Shown in pieces: positions 15,900 through 24,031 of a stretch of DNA of 45,789 bases. Position 1 is the first letter of the stretch; each line of letters opens with the position of its first letter. The position numbers and the translations under genes were made by a program. The stretch spans positions 1-45,789 of the forward strand of contig NZ_JAMXLY010000025.1 of assembly GCF_024054555.1 (NCBI RefSeq). Direction: 5' to 3'. Under the pieces are notes generated by a model. The model did no database searches, was not told the origin of the DNA, and saw only the letters and a program-made list of their open reading frames with translations. Source of the DNA: Segatella cerevisiae (GTDB lineage: Bacteria > Bacteroidota > Bacteroidia > Bacteroidales > Bacteroidaceae).

Positions 15900-15938
15900 T
15901 ACATTTGCAAATATAATAATAAAGATTGAAACGGCAAA
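15900..15938. promoter_or_regulatory. Abutting divergent promoters for the DJ-1-like gene and nadK
   Basis: On the minus strand TTTG (15938-15935), 19 nt, TATATTTG (15915-15908) is a full consensus promoter for the DJ-1-like gene. On the plus strand TACATTTG (15900-15907) is the -7 element for nadK, whose ATG is at 15946. The two -7 octamers touch, so polymerase cannot occupy both at once. Confidence 0.7.
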
Positions 15939-15945
15939 ATAATAT

Positions 15946-16779
15946 ATGTCCGAAGAAAAGTTGAAATTCGTCGTTTTTGGAAATGATTACCGGAAGGAGG
16001 ATATTGCTCCTTGTATTCAGCGTATTGAGCAATATCTTGCCCAAAGACATGCTTTGGTTCAAGTCGACCCGGGGGATTTGGAAGAGGCCGATTATGCTAT
16101 TTCCATAGGCGGCGATGGGACATTCCTCAGGACAGCCAAAAAGGTGGGGGAACTACAGATCCCTATCATTGGCGTGAATATGGGGCGTTTGGGTTTCTTG
16201 GCAGATGTCCTCCCGTCGGAGATCGAAGAGGCTTTGGACGATATTTATGCCGGCAATTATTTTTTGGAAAACCATACGGTGATTCGTGTGGAGACGGATG
16301 GTGAGCATCTGGTAGGTTACCCCTGTGCCTTGAATGAGGTGGCTGTTTCCAAACGGGATACGGCATCGATGATCAGTATCCGGACTTATATCAATGATGA
16401 GTTTCTTGTCAACTATCAGGCTGATGGATTGATCGTCACTACTCCTACGGGGAGTACGGCTTACAGTTTGTCCAATGGTGGTCCTATCATCATCCCTCAA
16501 AGCCGGAGCCTGTGTCTTACTCCGGTAGCCCCTCACAGTCTGAATATGCGTCCGATCGTCATCACGGATACCAGTGTGATTAAACTGGAGGTCGAGTCCC
16601 GCTCTCATAATTTCCTTGTCGCTATGGATGGGAGGTCTGAGAAACTTGTCGGGGGAACACAATTGACGATTCGAAAAGCACCGTATTCTATCCATGTCGT
16701 CAAATTGATGAATAGAAGATATTTCTCTACATTACGCGAAAAACTAATGTGGGGATTGGATGAAAGACAAAGGAAATAA
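15946..16779 (+). CDS. nadK: NAD kinase
   Basis: This cytosolic enzyme phosphorylates NAD to NADP. The 277-aa product contains the diagnostic GGDGT at residues 55-59 (ISIGGDGTFLRTAK), the GVNMGRLGFLAD segment, NEVAVSK, and the glycine-rich TPTGSTAYSLSNGGPI motif, plus LTPVAPHSLNMRPIV. Length is typical of bacterial NadK. It is divergent from the DJ-1-like gene and likely monocistronic, since the ABC exporter starts 120 nt later. Confidence 0.97.
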   Translation: MSEEKLKFVVFGNDYRKEDIAPCIQRIEQYLAQRHALVQVDPGDLEEADYAISIGGDGTFLRTAKKVGELQIPIIGVNMGRLGFLADVLPSEIEEALDDIYAGNYFLENHTVIRVETDGEHLVGYPCALNEVAVSKRDTASMISIRTYINDEFLVNYQADGLIVTTPTGSTAYSLSNGGPIIIPQSRSLCLTPVAPHSLNMRPIVITDTSVIKLEVESRSHNFLVAMDGRSEKLVGGTQLTIRKAPYSIHVVKLMNRRYFSTLREKLMWGLDERQRK

Positions 16780-16902
16780 TCTAATAGATGGAGTCCTTAA
16801 ATGCTCTGTACAACATGAAAGATACTCTGAATAAATCTATGATCAAATAGTGATGCGTGCAGGTCGGGGAGATGCAGTTGATTCTGTATCCCCTGGAAAA
16901 GT

Positions 16903-18603
16903 ATGCAGGGAAGTGACATGGCAGGATTAAAATCATTTCTTAGATTGCCAGAAAGCGAGTATGGTACTCGTACAATTCTGAGATGGCTCTGGAAAGCTTG
17001 GAAGGGTAACCGGTTGCAAGCTGTCTTGAATGCTGCCGTCGGATTGCTTGAGGTGATCGTCAGCCTCGTTCAGGTCACGGCTGTCAAATATGCTATAGAT
17101 GTTGCTTCCGGAGCGATACGGGGGAGCATCCTTTGGGCTGTCATCTGGATGGCATTCCTCGTGATCCTTGATTTCGCCTTAGATATTGCACATATATGGA
17201 TCAGCAATGTTTTGGGAATCAGAGCTCAGAACAAAATGCAACAGCAGTTTGTCGACCGGTTGATCCGTACGGAATGGAGAGGAAAAGAAAAGCGGCATTC
17301 GGGCGATGTGCTCAACAGACTGGAGTTTGATGTCAATACGGTGGTCATCTTTCTCACAGAGACCATTCCTTCTGTTCTCAGTGTGTTGGTGATGTTCCTG
17401 GCTGCTTTCACCTATCTCTTTACCATGGATCATGTACTTGCCCTGATCATCGTAGCAGTCTTTCCGCTTTTCTTTCTCGCCAGTAAAATTTATGTCCGGC
17501 GGATGAGGCGTCTGAATCGTCAGGTGCGCCATTTCGACAGTAAAGTCCAAAGTGTTTTACAGGAAACGATCCAGCATCGTGCACTGATCAAAACACTCGA
17601 AACGGGCAGTGTCATGGTAGGACGTCTGGGATATGTTCAGCATCATCTCCGGCAAAAAGTCATCAAACGGACAAAATTCAGGGTGTTCAGTAATCTGGTC
17701 GTAAACCTGGGATTTACTTTCGGCTATCTGCTGGCCTTCTTCTGGGCTGCAGTCCGCATGTCCCGGCATACACTGACTTTTGGAGGGATGACGGCATTCC
17801 TGCAATTGGTGAACCGCATTCAAGGTCCTGTTCGGGATATGGCAAAACTAGTTCCGGCTTATGTCAATGTCTATACTGCAGCAGAAAGGTTGATGGAATT
17901 GGAGAAAGATGTCTTGGAGGAGCAAGGAGATCCTGTCAGTTTAAACCCTTCTTGTGGCATTCGTTTGAAAGATGTTTCATTTGAATATGATACTGCTGAC
18001 GGGTATGTTATCAAAAATCTTTCTTTTGATTTTCCTCCCGGGTCTTCCACGGCAATCTTGGGAGAGACAGGTGCAGGCAAGACGACCTTGATCCGCCTTT
18101 TGCTGGCCTTCCTGCATCCACAGAAAGGACATCTCGAAATTTACAATGACCACGTATCAGAAAAGTTGTCGCCTTTGCACCGGTGTAATTTCTCTTATGT
18201 CCCTCAGGGCAATACCTTGATGAGCGGCACTATTCGTGACAATCTGCGTTTGGGTAAAATAAATGCGACGGATGAGGAGATGGGAGAAGCACTGAAGGAA
18301 AGTTGTGCGGAATTTGTGTTTGATCTTCCTAAAGGGTTGGGGACAATGTGCAGTGAGCAAGGGGGAGGACTCAGCGAAGGGCAGGCTCAGCGCATCAGTA
18401 TTGCCCGTTGTCTTCTCCGCAATCGTCATATCATGATTTTTGATGAAGCGACGAGCGCACTTGATCCGGATACGGAGCGCCGTCTCCTAGGAAATTTACT
18501 GTCCAAGCATCAGCATACGATTCTGTTTATTACCCATCGCCAGACTGTGGTCAAATATTGTGATCAGACCTTGACTATCAGGAAAGTGAGGGATGTATCC
18601 TAA
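16903..18603 (+). CDS. Single-chain ABC exporter (membrane plus ATPase domains)
   Basis: This inner-membrane half-transporter probably works as a homodimer. Residues 35-320 form an ABC type 1 transmembrane domain with about six hydrophobic segments. The ATPase domain starts near 353 and has Walker A GETGAGKTT (387-395), Q-loop VPQGN, signature LSEGQ (490-494; SEGQ rather than the more common SGGQ), Walker B IMIFDEATSALD (510-521) and the H-loop His545. The start is uncertain between 16903 and a second ATG at 16918. The substrate (lipid, peptide or drug) cannot be inferred; no partner gene adjoins it. Confidence 0.92.
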   Translation: MQGSDMAGLKSFLRLPESEYGTRTILRWLWKAWKGNRLQAVLNAAVGLLEVIVSLVQVTAVKYAIDVASGAIRGSILWAVIWMAFLVILDFALDIAHIWISNVLGIRAQNKMQQQFVDRLIRTEWRGKEKRHSGDVLNRLEFDVNTVVIFLTETIPSVLSVLVMFLAAFTYLFTMDHVLALIIVAVFPLFFLASKIYVRRMRRLNRQVRHFDSKVQSVLQETIQHRALIKTLETGSVMVGRLGYVQHHLRQKVIKRTKFRVFSNLVVNLGFTFGYLLAFFWAAVRMSRHTLTFGGMTAFLQLVNRIQGPVRDMAKLVPAYVNVYTAAERLMELEKDVLEEQGDPVSLNPSCGIRLKDVSFEYDTADGYVIKNLSFDFPPGSSTAILGETGAGKTTLIRLLLAFLHPQKGHLEIYNDHVSEKLSPLHRCNFSYVPQGNTLMSGTIRDNLRLGKINATDEEMGEALKESCAEFVFDLPKGLGTMCSEQGGGLSEGQAQRISIARCLLRNRHIMIFDEATSALDPDTERRLLGNLLSKHQHTILFITHRQTVVKYCDQTLTIRKVRDVS

Positions 18604-18674
18604 ACTCAAACTTGTCATAAAAGCTTGTTGTGGAAGGGAAAATAACCTTGTCAGTCCTATTTTAAAATGCCGAT

Positions 18675-18686
18675 GCAAACGATTGC
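18675..18686 (+). promoter_or_regulatory. LacI-family operator-like box upstream of lacI
   Basis: GCAAACGATTGC is a near-palindrome of the LacI/GalR operator type. It lies 55 nt upstream of the -7 element TATCTTTG at 18742. Related boxes occur at the same distance from the malQ and susC promoters. It suggests that the regulator controls its own gene and the MFS gene behind it. Confidence 0.65.
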
Positions 18687-18741
18687 GCAAGCTTTATGTA
18701 ATTAAGGGAGTTAGATTAACGGAAGAATGATTGTTTTTAAT

Positions 18742-18749
18742 TATCTTTG
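18742..18749 (+). promoter_or_regulatory. Promoter -7 element of the lacI-MFS unit
   Basis: TATCTTTG lies 19 nt before the ATG at 18769. No TTTG or TTG is seen at the expected -33 position, as would fit a promoter that needs an activator. Confidence 0.6.
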
Positions 18750-18768
18750 AAGTTGTAACTAGAATAAC

Positions 18769-19794
18769 ATGAAAGAGCAAAAATCAATTACTATGAAAGA
18801 TATTGCACGCAATTTAGGCGTGTCGATAGCAACGGTCTCTAGGGCTTTACAAGATAGCCCCCGGATTAGCGGTTGGCAAAGAGCTCGCATTCAAGTTTAT
18901 GCAAAAGAACATAATTTCTATCCAAATATTATTGGAGCAGCCCTCCGACATAGTAGGGATATGCCAATGAAAGTCATAGGAGTTATTCTTCCACAGTTCG
19001 TTCATTATTATTTCTCTTCTGTACTTACAGGGATAGAGGAAGAAGCAAGAATTCGGGGTTATCATATTATGGTAGCATTAAGCGATGAACATTATGATCG
19101 AGAAGTTGAAGTTTGTGAATCATTTTATAAAAATAAGGTATGTGGCATTATTGTTTCACAAGCTAAAGATACTAAAAAATATGATCATTTTCGGAAACTT
19201 ATGAACCATGGTGTGCCGTTGGTATTTTACGACCGTATCTGTACAGGTGTAAATTGTTCTAGAGTTGTCGTCGATGATTATAGAGGAGCCTATATGGCGG
19301 TATCCCATTTGATTGAAACGGGGTGTAAACGTATTGCTTTTTATGGGTCTTCCATGAATTTGGAGATTTCAAAAAACCGCTATAATGGCTATAAGGATGC
19401 TTTATTAAAGCACGGACTACTTATAAAAGAGAAGTATGTCCGTTTATGTGATAATCGTTCTGCAGCTGAGGAAATTACACCAGAACTTTTATCCATGGAG
19501 GATCATCCGGATGCTTTCTTTGCAGTGAATGATGATACAGCTATAGGAGCTTTATATACGGCCAAACGAATGGGATTTAAAGTGCCTGATGATATTAGTA
19601 TCTGTGGATTTACTAATGGATATCGCGCTGAAGCGTGTGACCCGATGCTGACTACTGTGGAACAGCGGGGAAGGACAGTGGGAGTGGAAGCCGCGAATAT
19701 ATTAATTGGGTTAGTAGAAGGAACTATACCTATGGACAAGATAGAAAAAAAGATTGTTCCGACACGTCTTATAATAAGGGGTTCTACTCGCTAA
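18769..19794 (+). CDS. LacI-family transcriptional regulator of the starch cluster
   Basis: This is a sugar-responsive DNA-binding protein, 341 aa. The helix-turn-helix covers residues 9-32 (MKDIARNLGVSIATVSRALQ), followed by a hinge-type region and a periplasmic-binding-protein-like sensor domain from about 67 (VIGVILPQFVHYYF) to the end, with VVVDDYRGAYMAVSHLIETG and FFAVNDDTAIGALY as typical effector-domain segments. The hinge AALRHSRD differs from the LacI consensus, so DNA bending may differ. It is followed by the MFS gene after 54 nt. Operator-like boxes upstream of lacI, malQ and susC make it the likely regulator of the whole cluster; the fixed upstream position favours activation. The inducer is probably maltose or a derivative. 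Confidence 0.93.
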   Translation: MKEQKSITMKDIARNLGVSIATVSRALQDSPRISGWQRARIQVYAKEHNFYPNIIGAALRHSRDMPMKVIGVILPQFVHYYFSSVLTGIEEEARIRGYHIMVALSDEHYDREVEVCESFYKNKVCGIIVSQAKDTKKYDHFRKLMNHGVPLVFYDRICTGVNCSRVVVDDYRGAYMAVSHLIETGCKRIAFYGSSMNLEISKNRYNGYKDALLKHGLLIKEKYVRLCDNRSAAEEITPELLSMEDHPDAFFAVNDDTAIGALYTAKRMGFKVPDDISICGFTNGYRAEACDPMLTTVEQRGRTVGVEAANILIGLVEGTIPMDKIEKKIVPTRLIIRGSTR

Positions 19795-19848
19795 AAAATC
19801 TAGGAAAGATAAAAATAGTTTTTAGAATATGTAAAAGTAGATAATAGA

Positions 19849-21174
19849 ATGAAAGAAAGACCTGACTTGAACTTTTTTAAGCTTTGGAATCTAAGTTTTG
19901 GATTCTTTGGTGTGCAAATAGCATATGCATTGCAAAGTGCAAACATTTCCCGTATCTTTTCTACCCTTGGAGCTGATCCTCATAATTTAAGTTATTTTTG
20001 GATACTTCCTCCGCTGATGGGAATTCTTGTTCAACCTATTGTGGGGACATGTTCCGATAGAACTTGGTGTAGGTTAGGTAGAAGAATACCTTATTTAATT
20101 GTGGGGTCTGCTTTGGCTGTATTGGTAATGTGCCTGTTGCCTAATGCAGGCTCTTTCGGGATGTCTGTAAATGAGGCGATGGTATTTGGATTAATTTCTT
20201 TGATGTTTCTTGATACAAGTATTAATATGGCTATGCAACCTTTTAAAATGTTGGTTGGCGATATGGTGAATGAGAAACAGAAAGGATTAGCTTATTCTAT
20301 TCAGAGTTTTCTCTGTAACGCTGGGTCTTTGGTCGGATATGTATTTCCATTTTTATTTACGATTTTAGGTATTGCTAATACAGCTGTTCCCGGGGTTATA
20401 CCTGACTCGGTAGTTTATAGTTTCTATATTGGCTCGGCTATTTTGGTTTTATGCGTCATTTATACCTTGCTTCATGTAAAAGAAATGCCACCAGATGAAT
20501 ATGCAAAATACCATGAGCTTAAGAAGACAAATATTGTAAATCGGACAAATTGGTTTAAACTGTTGAGGCTTGCACCTTCTACTTTTTGGAAGGTTGGGTT
20601 AGTGCAATTTTTCTGTTGGTTTGCTTTTATGTACATGTGGACTTATACAAATGGTACTATAGCTTCCAATTGCTGGTCCGTTGATATGTCGTTACCGTCT
20701 ACAACTAGTTCTCAGGGGTATCAAGAAGCAGGAAACTGGGTCGGTGTACTATTTGCTATACAGGCGATTGGAAGTGTACTTTGGGCAATTGTACTTTCAC
20801 GTGTTAAAAATAAGAAAAGTTCTTATAGGTTGAGTCTCTTTTTAGGGAGTGTTGGCTTTATAATGACGGCCTTCATTCATGACCAATATTTGCTTTTCCT
20901 TCCTTTTCTTCTTATTGGATTTGCATGGGCTGCAATGTTAGCAATGCCTTTTACTTTTGTGACTAATGCTTTGGAAGGCTATGGTCATATGGGAGCTTAC
21001 TTGGGACTTTTTAATGGTACTATTTGTATTCCTCAAATTATAGCAGCAAGTCTTGGGGGAATATTGCTTTCTTTAATGGGTTCAGTGCAGGGAAATATGA
21101 TGATTTTGGCTGGAGTTGTATTGCTGATAGGTGCTCTGTTTGTATCATTAATTAAAGATAAAGAGAATGAATAA
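19849..21174 (+). CDS. MFS maltose/maltodextrin-type transporter (SLC45/sucrose-transporter-like)
   Basis: This inner-membrane carrier of 441 aa has about twelve hydrophobic segments. The pattern FGFFGVQIAYALQSANISRIF at the start, DRTWCRLGRRIPY in the loop between helices 2 and 3, and LVGDMVNEKQKGLAYSIQSF match the MFS subgroup related to sucrose and SLC45 transporters, which in Bacteroidetes and Caulobacter move maltose with protons. It should import maltose and short maltodextrins made in the periplasm by the enzymes encoded downstream. It follows lacI in the same direction with no intervening promoter or terminator seen. Substrate assignment is from context and family. Confidence 0.88.
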   Translation: MKERPDLNFFKLWNLSFGFFGVQIAYALQSANISRIFSTLGADPHNLSYFWILPPLMGILVQPIVGTCSDRTWCRLGRRIPYLIVGSALAVLVMCLLPNAGSFGMSVNEAMVFGLISLMFLDTSINMAMQPFKMLVGDMVNEKQKGLAYSIQSFLCNAGSLVGYVFPFLFTILGIANTAVPGVIPDSVVYSFYIGSAILVLCVIYTLLHVKEMPPDEYAKYHELKKTNIVNRTNWFKLLRLAPSTFWKVGLVQFFCWFAFMYMWTYTNGTIASNCWSVDMSLPSTTSSQGYQEAGNWVGVLFAIQAIGSVLWAIVLSRVKNKKSSYRLSLFLGSVGFIMTAFIHDQYLLFLPFLLIGFAWAAMLAMPFTFVTNALEGYGHMGAYLGLFNGTICIPQIIAASLGGILLSLMGSVQGNMMILAGVVLLIGALFVSLIKDKENE

Positions 21175-21184
21175 ATAGAGATTA

Positions 21185-21198
21185 TGCAAACGTTTGCA
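21185..21198 (+). promoter_or_regulatory. Perfect LacI-family operator upstream of malQ
   Basis: TGCAAACGTTTGCA is a perfect 14-bp palindrome, 10 nt after the MFS stop. The core (21186-21197) ends 54 nt before the -7-like TAATTTAG at 21252. It is the best copy of the box found upstream of lacI and susC. Confidence 0.8.
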
Positions 21199-21251
21199 AT
21201 TCGCATTGGATATTTATATGAAACTTTTATGAAATTCTTACTGATTTTTAT

Positions 21252-21259
21252 TAATTTAG
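21252..21259 (+). promoter_or_regulatory. Weak -7 element of the malQ-pulA-susA unit
   Basis: TAATTTAG differs from TAnnTTTG at one position and lies 25 nt before the ATG at 21285. No -33 element is present, which fits dependence on an activator bound at the upstream palindrome. Confidence 0.5.
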
Positions 21260-21284
21260 CACAGAGATTATCAAGCATACATCT

Positions 21285-23969
21285 ATGGAATTTAAATTTA
21301 ATATAGCGTATAGAACTCAGTTTGGGGAAAGAGTTGTCCTTTACCTGACTAAGAGTAAAACCATCAAGCCTTTGCGTTATGAGATGCATACATCTGATGG
21401 GAAAGAATGGAAGTGCCGGGTTTCCATGGGAAAGACGCCTCGGGTGTTGAGGTATTTTTATCAGGTGGAAAAGGAACAGACGGTCTTGAGATGTGAATGG
21501 ACATTGATTAGGCATCTCCTTGAAATTACAGCGGAAAAAGCTGATTCCTATATCTTGTATGACAAATGGGAAGATATGCCCGAAGACTCTTATCTGTATA
21601 GTTCTGCTTTCACAGATTGTGTTAATAATCGGAGAGTGGGGAGGATAGTGCCTTCTCTTTTCCTACAAACCGTTCGTTTAAAAGTCAGAGCACCACAACT
21701 GGTTGAGGGTGAACGGTTAGCGGTTGTTGGTCAGGGAAAGGCCTTGAAAGACTGGAATGTGACTCAGGCTATTGCGATGGTTGAGCAGGATTATAATGAG
21801 TGGATTGTAGATTTAGATGCTTCTGATTTCCCGAACCATCGGGCAGAGTTTAAATTTGTCGTTCTCAATAAGGATAAAACTCTTCGGCCTTTATGGGAAA
21901 CCGGATATAACAGGATATTGCAGTTTCCGCAAATGGAAGACGGAACAACAATCGTATATGAATTGGGGCAATCCTTTTTGGAGCGTTGTAACCGCAGACT
22001 GGCAGGGACATTGGTGCCGGTCTTTTCATTAAGGAGTAAGAAAAGTTTCGGTGTCGGGGATTTTGGTGATTTGAAACGTATGATCGATTGGATCTCGATG
22101 GTCGGACAGCGAGTCCTTCAGATATTGCCGGTGAATGATACGACAACAACACACACGTGGACGGATTCCTATCCCTATAGTTGTATCAGTATTTTTGCTC
22201 TGCACCCTCAATATGCTGATTTCAATGCTTTACCGATTTTAAAGGATACAGATCGTATGGATTATTATCGTCATTTACAGGTTGAATTGAATAGCCTTCC
22301 TCAGATTGATTATGAGCGGGTCAATGCTGCAAAGTGCGGGTACCTTCATGAATTGTACGGTCAAGAAGGTAGGCAGATCTTAAAGAGTGCCGATTTTAAG
22401 AAGTTCTTCAAAGAAACGGAACGATGGCTGGTTCCCTATGCTCATTATTGCGTATTAAGGGATGAATATCACACTGCGGATTTTTCTAAATGGCACGGTC
22501 ATACAACTTGGAATGAAAAGGAATGGGAAAGAGTGTCAGATTGTGGTTCTGAATGTCGTGACCAACTTTCTTTTTGGTTCTTCGTACAGTATATCCTTGA
22601 CAGTCAGATGAAAGATGTACATCGCTATGCCCGTAGCAAAGGCGTGATTCTGAAAGGGGATATTCCAATTGGTGTCAATCGTCAAGGCTGTGATGTGTGG
22701 ATGGAACCTGAGTATTTTAATCTCAACGGACAAGCGGGCGCTCCTCCGGATGCTTTTTCAGTCAATGGGCAGAATTGGGGCTTCCCGACCTATAATTGGG
22801 GCGTAATGTTAAAAGATCATTGTAGGTGGTGGGTTCATCGTTTCCAGAATATGGCAAAATACTTTGACGCCTATCGCATCGATCATATTTTAGGCTTTTT
22901 CCGTATTTGGGAGATTCCAATAAATGCTGTGCAAGGCATTCTCGGCCAATTCTCTCCTGCCTTAGGTCTGTCGATAGATGAGATTCGGGGCTATGGACTC
23001 AATTTCCAAGAAAGGCGTTTTACAGAACCGTTTATTACAGACTGGGTACTTGACAGGGTGTTCCATGACAGAATAGGCGAGGTGCGTGAAAAATATTTAG
23101 AGAAAATAGATGCCGAGTGCTATTGTATGCGCCCTGAGTATGACACACAGAGAAAGATAAAAGAAACTTTCGGAGCGTCTGTGAGCGAGTCGGACAAACA
23201 AGTAAGGGATGGGCTTTACACTCTGATTAGTGATGTCCTTTTCGTTCGTGACTATAAGGATTGTCATAAATTCCATCCTAGGATTTCCGCCCAATTCAAT
23301 TTTATTTATGAGAGTTTGTCTGATTGTGATAAAGCGGCTTTCAATAGACTCTATGACGACTATTTCTATCGTCGGAATAATACTTTTTGGCAGGAACAGG
23401 CCATGAAGAAATTGCCTCGGTTGATCCAATCAACCCGGATGTTAGTTTGTGCCGAAGATTTGGGAATGGTGCCGGCTTGTGTGCCTGAGGTTATCAATCG
23501 TCTGAAGATCCTCAGCCTTGAAATTCAGAGCATGCCAAAGGAGTCAAATATGCGTTTTAGTCATTTGGAACGGAATCCCTATCGTTCTGTCAGTACAATA
23601 TCCAGTCATGATATGCCTACTTTGAGACAGTGGTGGGACGAGGACTTGTCTCGCACACAGGATTATTATCATTCAGTATTGGGACATCAGGGGGCAGCCC
23701 CTCATCCGCTACCGGGTTGGCTGGCAAAGGAAATTATTTCCTGTCATTTGTATTCACCGTCTATGCTTTGTGTTTTGAGTATTCAGGATTGGCTGTCTTT
23801 AGATGAGAGCCTTCGTTTGTCTGATGAAAATGGCGAGCGCATCAACATTCCCTCAGATCCGCATCATTATTGGCGTTATCGGATGCATTTGAATATTGAG
23901 GATTTGATATCGAATCAAAAATTCTCTACTATGGTTTCAGAGTTGATTCGTCAGTCGGGAAGAGGATAG
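21285..23969 (+). CDS. malQ: 4-alpha-glucanotransferase, DPE2-like, with tandem starch-binding domains
   Basis: This cytosolic amylomaltase transfers glucosyl or dextrinyl units between maltodextrins, releasing glucose from maltose. The 894-aa protein starts with two CBM20-like modules (about 1-115 and 125-230; the second shows GERLAVVGQGKALKDW and the FKFVV strand). The GH77 barrel follows from about 240 (TLVPVFSLRSKKSFGVGDFGD). Catalytic residues are Asp533 (YRIDHILGFFRIWEIP), Glu724 (CAEDLGMVP) and Asp776 (SSHDMPT). The Asp533-Glu724 interval is 191 residues, against about 47 in Thermus amylomaltase, so there is an insertion of about 145 residues, as in plant DPE2. No signal peptide. It leads a likely operon with pulA and susA. 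Confidence 0.95.
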   Translation: MEFKFNIAYRTQFGERVVLYLTKSKTIKPLRYEMHTSDGKEWKCRVSMGKTPRVLRYFYQVEKEQTVLRCEWTLIRHLLEITAEKADSYILYDKWEDMPEDSYLYSSAFTDCVNNRRVGRIVPSLFLQTVRLKVRAPQLVEGERLAVVGQGKALKDWNVTQAIAMVEQDYNEWIVDLDASDFPNHRAEFKFVVLNKDKTLRPLWETGYNRILQFPQMEDGTTIVYELGQSFLERCNRRLAGTLVPVFSLRSKKSFGVGDFGDLKRMIDWISMVGQRVLQILPVNDTTTTHTWTDSYPYSCISIFALHPQYADFNALPILKDTDRMDYYRHLQVELNSLPQIDYERVNAAKCGYLHELYGQEGRQILKSADFKKFFKETERWLVPYAHYCVLRDEYHTADFSKWHGHTTWNEKEWERVSDCGSECRDQLSFWFFVQYILDSQMKDVHRYARSKGVILKGDIPIGVNRQGCDVWMEPEYFNLNGQAGAPPDAFSVNGQNWGFPTYNWGVMLKDHCRWWVHRFQNMAKYFDAYRIDHILGFFRIWEIPINAVQGILGQFSPALGLSIDEIRGYGLNFQERRFTEPFITDWVLDRVFHDRIGEVREKYLEKIDAECYCMRPEYDTQRKIKETFGASVSESDKQVRDGLYTLISDVLFVRDYKDCHKFHPRISAQFNFIYESLSDCDKAAFNRLYDDYFYRRNNTFWQEQAMKKLPRLIQSTRMLVCAEDLGMVPACVPEVINRLKILSLEIQSMPKESNMRFSHLERNPYRSVSTISSHDMPTLRQWWDEDLSRTQDYYHSVLGHQGAAPHPLPGWLAKEIISCHLYSPSMLCVLSIQDWLSLDESLRLSDENGERINIPSDPHHYWRYRMHLNIEDLISNQKFSTMVSELIRQSGRG

Positions 23970-24031
23970 TGAAGAACTCATATCAGTGATTACTTAACGT
24001 TTTGAACGTGTGTATTTAATAATGCATAAAT

